A stretch of DNA of 59,580 bases from Lysobacteraceae bacterium NML91-0213 (GTDB taxonomy: Bacteria; Pseudomonadota; Gammaproteobacteria; Xanthomonadales; Xanthomonadaceae). A program made the position numbers and the translations under genes. Below the pieces are notes generated by a model. The model was not told where the DNA came from. It saw nothing but the letters and a program-made list of their open reading frames with translations, and ran no database searches. Positions 55,890 through 59,580 of the stretch are shown one piece after another. The stretch covers positions 107,891-167,470 of the forward strand of contig NWQL01000005.1 in NCBI GenBank assembly GCA_002798175.1. Direction: 5' to 3'. Numbering within the stretch: position 1 is the first letter of the stretch; every line of letters begins with the position of its first letter.

Positions 55890-57287
55890 ATGAAGAAGTG
55901 GATCAAGGCAGGAAAGGGCGCCATCAAGAGCGTGGCTGACGTGGCCTACGGGGCGGCGAGCTACGTAGGCAAGCACGAAGAGACGATCTCTGGAGGCGTG
56001 CGTTCGGCCATTGAGGCCACGGGGCGGGCCGTTTCCAAGGCCGGTGCGGCCACCGGCCAGATAGGTCGCTATGCGGAGGAGCACCTCAAGGCACGGGCTG
56101 CCGATTCTAATGACGCACTGGGCCGCGCCGCTGCAGGCGCCGGTGCCCTGCTTGGCAGGGGGGTAGCGCTGACCGGCGCTGGAATCCATGCCGGCGGGAG
56201 GCTGACCGCCAAGGCAGCGCCTGCGGTGGGCGCAGCGACCGGCGGGTTCGCACTGGGCGGCACGTCGGTTGTCTCGGAGGCGATCGACAGTGTCGCCCTG
56301 AGTCAGAACGACCTCGACGAGCTCCGCAGCGAGATTGCTGAGTACGGGGACAGGATCGGTCGCGACTCCGAGCGCCTGGAGGAGCGAGTCCGGGCAGCGC
56401 AGGAAACGCGGCAGCGTGACGAGCTGTTGGATCTTCTCGTCGTGGGCGGGGTTTCTCTCGCGTATGTGCTGGACCACCCTGATGAGGTTCCAGAGGAGGT
56501 CCTCCGGGCATTCGAGCTCGCTTATCCGGGTGTTGCGGCCACGGAGAGCTTTGCCGACGTTGTCGACCGTCTCTCCGCGGAAGCACTGCCAGGCTTCGTT
56601 TCGGGCGTGAAGGGCAAGCTGTTCGAGATCGAGCTTGTCGAGCACTTCAACAACGGTGGCCTTCCCGAGGGTCTCCACGCCGATCTGGCGGGCTCCGCCA
56701 CCCAGTCAGGATGGGATATCCGCATCCTGGACGAGCAGGGCGAGGTCGTAGATGCGATCCAGGCCAAGGCAACCGAATCCGCCCAGTACGTCCTGAACGC
56801 GCTGGAGCGCTACCCTGGCATCGATGTCGTGTCCACCAGCGAGGTCCATGCTCAGCTGCTTGCCATGGGCATGGCAGAGCGTGTGACCAACAGCGGCATC
56901 ACCGAGGCATCGCTCCAGACAGCCGTGGAACAGGCAGCGGTCGGGGGCGTGGAGTTCGGTGTGGGCGACCTGATGCCGTCGGTGTTGGGGCTTGCTGTGA
57001 TCAGCCTCTCGCTGATGCTGGATCCCAAGATGACCTGGGTCGAGCGCGCCGCCCAGCTGGGCTCCAGGGGCGCGCGCGTAGGTGCCGCGGGTGCAGCTGC
57101 CAAGGTGGCGATGGTCGTGACCCAGACGTGGTGGCTGGGCTTGGTGGCGGGCGTAGGCTCAGGCTGGCTGGCGTCCAAGGGGCGGGCCAAGCGGGAGCAG
57201 TACGAGGCGCTCCTGCAGGCGGCGTCACTGCTGCGGGCCAGGTATGGGGGCGCTGAGCCAATGGGGTTGCTGCCTGCTCCTGTTTGA
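55890..57287 (+). CDS. Putative membrane-associated protein with PD-(D/E)xK nuclease-like domain
   Basis: A 465-residue protein from an ATG preceded by GGGGAG. The first 150 residues are Ala/Gly-rich amphipathic helices (GAGALLGRGVALTGAGIHAGG, AAPAVGAATGGFALGG). A short coiled coil follows (DELRSEIAEYGDRIGRDSERLEERV). Residues 245-320 show a restriction-nuclease-like pattern: VKGKLFEIELVEHFNNGG, SGWDIRILDEQGEV and IQAKA, that is Glu, Asp and Gln-x-Lys. Near the C-terminus are hydrophobic segments LGLAVISLSLMLD and VVTQTWWLGLVAGVGSGWLA. I do not recognise a named family. A membrane-linked nuclease effector is a possible reading. Confidence 0.62.
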   Translation: MKKWIKAGKGAIKSVADVAYGAASYVGKHEETISGGVRSAIEATGRAVSKAGAATGQIGRYAEEHLKARAADSNDALGRAAAGAGALLGRGVALTGAGIHAGGRLTAKAAPAVGAATGGFALGGTSVVSEAIDSVALSQNDLDELRSEIAEYGDRIGRDSERLEERVRAAQETRQRDELLDLLVVGGVSLAYVLDHPDEVPEEVLRAFELAYPGVAATESFADVVDRLSAEALPGFVSGVKGKLFEIELVEHFNNGGLPEGLHADLAGSATQSGWDIRILDEQGEVVDAIQAKATESAQYVLNALERYPGIDVVSTSEVHAQLLAMGMAERVTNSGITEASLQTAVEQAAVGGVEFGVGDLMPSVLGLAVISLSLMLDPKMTWVERAAQLGSRGARVGAAGAAAKVAMVVTQTWWLGLVAGVGSGWLASKGRAKREQYEALLQAASLLRARYGGAEPMGLLPAPV

Positions 57288-57339
57288 CGGACATGGCGAC
57301 TTTGCCCGAGTCCGAAGGCGTTACCTTCCCGCGCCAAAC

Positions 57340-57486
57340 CCTTGTCAGCTCGTGTCGCCGGCGTCCTTGCGCTGTGGCATCCAAGTGGTTGCCATCGACC
57401 TGTTCTCGGGTGCGGGTGAGATCTGGTGCCACGCCAAGATCGGCGTGGTGCGTGTCTCAGCTGGTGAGACTGGTGTAAGCAATTGA
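57340..57486 (+). pseudogene. Vestige resembling the start of a DNA cytosine-5 methyltransferase
   Basis: The plus-strand frame reads VVAIDLFSGAGE at 57385-57420, matching SAM motif I (A-I-D-L-F-S-G-A-G-G) that opens Dcm-type enzymes. The frame stops 66 bp later and no other motif (such as the PCQ loop) is present. It is either a decayed remnant of a type II methyltransferase gene or a chance match. Confidence 0.35.
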
Positions 57487-57619
57487 TGCACAAAGCCAAA
57501 GGGCGATTGACACTGCTTCCGAGCGGTAGTAGGTTTCTCCCGACCTGAACAAGCGCAATTTCCCAACATATAGGGGTTAGACGCAAGGACAGGGGAAACA
57601 GGTTGTGGTTGTTCTGGAG

Positions 57620-57628
57620 TTATCCACA
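57620..57628 (+). promoter_or_regulatory. Perfect DnaA-box sequence in the island
   Basis: TTATCCACA in a gene-free stretch of the island. It is isolated, without an AT-rich unwinding region or iterons beside it, so an origin is not supported. Confidence 0.3.
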
Positions 57629-57680
57629 ACGGATTCCATCGTGACCAATGGATGCGCCGTGGTAGCTTCGAACCTGAATG

Positions 57681-57714
57681 AAAAACCCCCGCCGTTGCGG
57701 GCGGGGGCTGCTCT
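57681..57714 (-). terminator. Rho-independent terminator
   Basis: Stem CCCCCGCC/GGCGGGGG with loop GTTGCG, flanked by AAAAA on the left (a T-run for the minus strand) and by CTCTTT on the right. It could stop transcription in either direction. Confidence 0.7.
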
Positions 57715-58120
57715 TTCACAACTTAGCTGCTGTACCCGGCGAGACGAGGTGCGCGCCAACGCATCTAGCCATGCCGGATTACCGGGTAGCGGGCCACGGG
57801 AGCCCCGACTACTACAGAGCAAGACATTTGTCAACCCTAGCGGGAGCCGACATTGCGATTAATCCATATCCTGTGTCGTCTGTCAAAAGTCCGGCTCGCA
57901 AACGGTGCGCTCCCTCACATGAGGGCTTCGTATGACCTTGAGCAGGCCAGTGCCCGTTCGTGCCTACGTCCGCCGCCGTTTTGGGCGGACAGAGCACGTG
58001 CGCAAGCACTTCCGTTCATATCCACGGCGTTGACCGTATAGACAGCGGACTTGGGATCGGGGCTGGCCAGCCAGCCCCAGGCAATAGGTCATGGAAGGTC
58101 TCGTTCATCGAGAACCACCA

Positions 58121-59053
58121 ATGAAACGCATCTTGAAACTGGAACGACATCTTCCCGAGTTCGCGGAAGGTGAGTTGGCTCGCGCTGTGATGAGTATGGA
58201 TGGCGTTAGCGCCCACATGCTCAAGCGGTTCGGATTTGTGGAGCCCTTCGACGTTGGGCAGTCTGTAATGCCTAGCGTCCATCTTGGTCCCGCCGCGCGA
58301 CGGAACGCGAACGGATACGAGATTGTTCACCGCGACCAGCCGAAAGAGGAGATGACCCGGCTGCAATCGTGGAGGCGCATGCAATGGCATGGACGCGACA
58401 AGATCGAAGTCGAAGACTTTATCCAGCGGACGTACTGGCGCTATCCCCGCACGTACGTTGCGGGCGAAGGCGTGGAGTTCACGATCATGGTGAGGCCCGA
58501 TGGGTCGAAGGTGATCGCGTCTCCCGCTTACGCTCCCGTCGATGCAGCTGAATCGCTGCTCATGGCGGCGAACCTCGTGATCGAAGGTTTCGGTGGTGTG
58601 GAGTTTGTCTGTGCCGACCTTGTTCCGCCCTTGAGCGTCCCGATCAAACGGCTCAACTGGGAAATCTTCCCGCAAGGCCGCGTGCCGTGGGCGCAGGTCA
58701 GGAAGGAGATTGACCGGGTCACTGAAAGGGCATCGGCATCGATCAAGCCTGTCATCCGCGCTCGTGTCCAAGTCGTAGAGCAGTACGGCCCGGACTTCGC
58801 AGCGATCGGACGTGCGGGCTTCGACGGCTACTGGGTCTTTGGCTTCACTAAGCATGATTTGTACGTGCTTGAGAGCCGGATGCTCGACAACGCGACCTAT
58901 GTGCTGGATGCCGATTGGCAGGCCGTATCTCAGTTGACGAAGGCAGAGGTCATCAACAGCGATCTTTCCGTAGCGCGTTTGATCCACGACGCCAGTTGGA
59001 CTGAAAAGCTCGACCACGTGTTGCGCCACGTACTGCCGTCGAAGGCGGCGTAA
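58121..59053 (+). CDS. Island protein of unknown function
   Basis: A 310-residue protein MKRILKLERHLPEFAEGELA with no membrane segment. Distinctive stretches are YWRYPRTYVAGEGVEFTIMVRPDG (100-125), MAANLVIEGFGGVEFVCADLVPPLS (150-175) and the C-terminal WTEKLDHVLRHVLPSKAA. Nothing resembles a known catalytic motif; alternating beta strands and helices suggest a globular alpha/beta protein. A GAG ribosome-site-like element sits before the start; an upstream ATG at 58091 would add ten residues. A strong terminator follows. It is next to the integrase remnant, a usual place for cargo genes. Confidence 0.72.
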   Translation: MKRILKLERHLPEFAEGELARAVMSMDGVSAHMLKRFGFVEPFDVGQSVMPSVHLGPAARRNANGYEIVHRDQPKEEMTRLQSWRRMQWHGRDKIEVEDFIQRTYWRYPRTYVAGEGVEFTIMVRPDGSKVIASPAYAPVDAAESLLMAANLVIEGFGGVEFVCADLVPPLSVPIKRLNWEIFPQGRVPWAQVRKEIDRVTERASASIKPVIRARVQVVEQYGPDFAAIGRAGFDGYWVFGFTKHDLYVLESRMLDNATYVLDADWQAVSQLTKAEVINSDLSVARLIHDASWTEKLDHVLRHVLPSKAA

Positions 59054-59057
59054 GAGC

Positions 59058-59089
59058 AAAGCCCCCGGCGTTTGTGCCGGGGGCTTTTT
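59058..59089 (+). terminator. Rho-independent terminator
   Basis: Stem AAAGCCCCCGGC/GCCGGGGGCTTT with a short loop and TTTTT on the plus strand, 5 bp after the stop of the unknown gene. Confidence 0.92.
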
Positions 59090-59162
59090 GCTGCCTGATC
59101 TTCAAGAGGAGTGTCATACGGCGAGGCGTGCCGCTTGAGCCAGTACCCGGGCTAGCTTCTTG

Positions 59163-59495
59163 CTATACGTCTCGATCTTCTAGTTGCCCGGCAAACTCCG
59201 GTCGACAACTGGATTGGCGCCGCTGATCCAGCCAGGCCGCCCACTCCTGCAGCATCTCCCGCCGTTCCTCTCTGTACTGGTGCCGGTTGTAGGCGGCGCG
59301 GGTCTTCCCCATGGGGGTGTGCGCCAGGCAGAGCTCGATAACGTCCGAATGGGCATTCAGTCCATTGAAGTGGGTGCTGAAACTGGCACGCATGCCATGC
59401 GGTGTCCCCTTGCCGCTGTAGCCCAGTCGTTCCATGACCGCGTTGAGCGTGCGGTTGGCCATCGCGTAAGCTTCCCCGTCAAGCAGACATTTCAA
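59163..59495 (-). pseudogene. C-terminal remnant of a P4-type tyrosine integrase
   Basis: About 105 residues of a P4-family integrase: MANRTLNAVMERLGYSGKG, HGMRASFSTHFN (the Arg of the R-H-R set with its His), LAHTPMGKTRAAYNRHQY (second His and catalytic Tyr) and the typical end EERREMLQEWAAWLDQ. The normal protein is about 400 residues; the N-terminal core-binding domain and first catalytic Arg are missing because IS-derived sequence begins around 59479. So the island can no longer move by this integrase unless another part lies beyond the edge. Confidence 0.85.
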
Positions 59496-59580
59496 AAGTA
59501 GAACCTTCGGCGGCTTGGCGGTATTCGGCCGGCGTCATGTCGCCGAGCGAGTCATGGGGACGCTCCTCGTTGTACTCGAG
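59479..59580 (-). mobile_element. IS3-family element, 3' end of the transposase OrfB
   Basis: The minus strand from the window edge reads LEYNEERPHDSLGDMTPAEY, the conserved C-terminal end of IS3-type integrase-core transposases, then 13 more residues to a TGA at 59479. The element continues beyond the window. Its end lies within or beside the integrase frame, showing insertion into that gene; the exact inverted repeat cannot be fixed without the other end. Confidence 0.85.

Larger units (their letters stand above)
57288..58120. other. Gene-poor region with degraded sequence
   Basis: These 833 bp between the nuclease-like gene and the unknown gene at 58121 contain no intact gene. They hold a methyltransferase-like fragment, a perfect DnaA box, a hairpin terminator and a GGGGCTGG-CCAG-CCAGCCCC hairpin near 58060-58079 just before the next gene. 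Confidence 0.6.
38263..59580. mobile_element. Accessory genomic island, open at the right edge
   Basis: Everything right of xthA looks foreign to the core: phage-type AlpA and helix-turn-helix proteins, a defence operon, unknown genes, larger gene-free gaps, lower and uneven GC, and a P4-type integrase remnant with an inserted IS3-family element. The left boundary is placed in the 276-bp AT-richer gap after xthA; it includes the near-tandem GTACCCCCAACGGTACCCCC at 38317-38336, which might belong to an attachment site. No tRNA is seen there. The right boundary is outside the window. Confidence 0.65.

Noticed and set aside
57600..57640. Replication origin at the DnaA box
   Set aside because: A single box without further boxes, AT-rich stretch or replication gene.

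Overview
The window reads as chromosomal DNA of a high-GC gammaproteobacterium of the Lysobacteraceae/Xanthomonadaceae type (Lysobacter, Luteimonas and relatives). This rests on the very high GC and GC-rich third codon positions of the left two thirds, on the family-typical proteins (DcaP-like porin, SSS-type hybrid kinase, class C acid phosphatase, ECF sigma plus TPR kinase), and on a parB-parA-rsmG block of the kind usually found near the chromosome origin. Genus is an inference; there is no rRNA to decide it.

Positions 1-38262 look like ordinary core genome. From the left: the N-terminal part of a Pro/Ala-rich unknown protein running off the edge, a lipoprotein acid phosphatase, Rep helicase, a Sel1-like exported protein, thymidine kinase, an ECF sigma factor overlapping a Ser/Thr kinase with TPR-like repeats, MutM, a fatty acid desaturase and an EF-hand protein. 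Positions 11607-25362 form an acetate-use cluster: a DnaQ-like exonuclease with a cNMP/CBS/DUF294 protein, an SSS symporter with its DUF4212 small subunit, a DcaP-like porin, acetyl-CoA synthetase, a CrbR-like response regulator, ExoD, and a CrbS-like symporter-kinase fusion. Then come L33/L28, a DUF885 peptidase, ParB, ParA, RsmG, an Sfp-type phosphopantetheinyl transferase divergent from an AMP ligase, a GlsB-like membrane protein, SerA divergent from a D-2-hydroxyglutarate dehydrogenase-like flavoprotein, and exonuclease III. Two intergenic regions, 25528-25975 and 28960-29340, each carry a pair of long inverted repeats of one family.

From about 38263 to the right edge the sequence is an accessory island. 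It begins with small phage-like regulators (AlpA-type and a helix-turn-helix protein) and ends with a P4-type integrase remnant cut by an IS3-family element that continues beyond the window. Its core is a tightly packed, single-strand, 14.6-kb operon (40047-54684): a winged-helix regulator-like protein, a PLD-like/SNF2 helicase, a DUF4391 protein, a RecQ helicase fused to a phosphoribosyltransferase, a DprA-like protein with its own C-terminal winged helix, a type III DNA methyltransferase (Mod), a RhuM-family protein and a type III restriction subunit (Res). The likely role is defence against phage or other foreign DNA. The RecQ-phosphoribosyltransferase plus DprA pair inside a type III restriction operon is the best candidate here for an under-described system.

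Downstream (55269-57287) is a second candidate: a small anchored acidic protein and a 465-residue protein with hydrophobic segments and a nuclease-like PD-(D/E)xK signature, preceded by four copies of a 10-bp motif. The far right also holds a vestige resembling a cytosine-5 methyltransferase start, an unknown 310-residue protein with a clear terminator, and the broken integrase.
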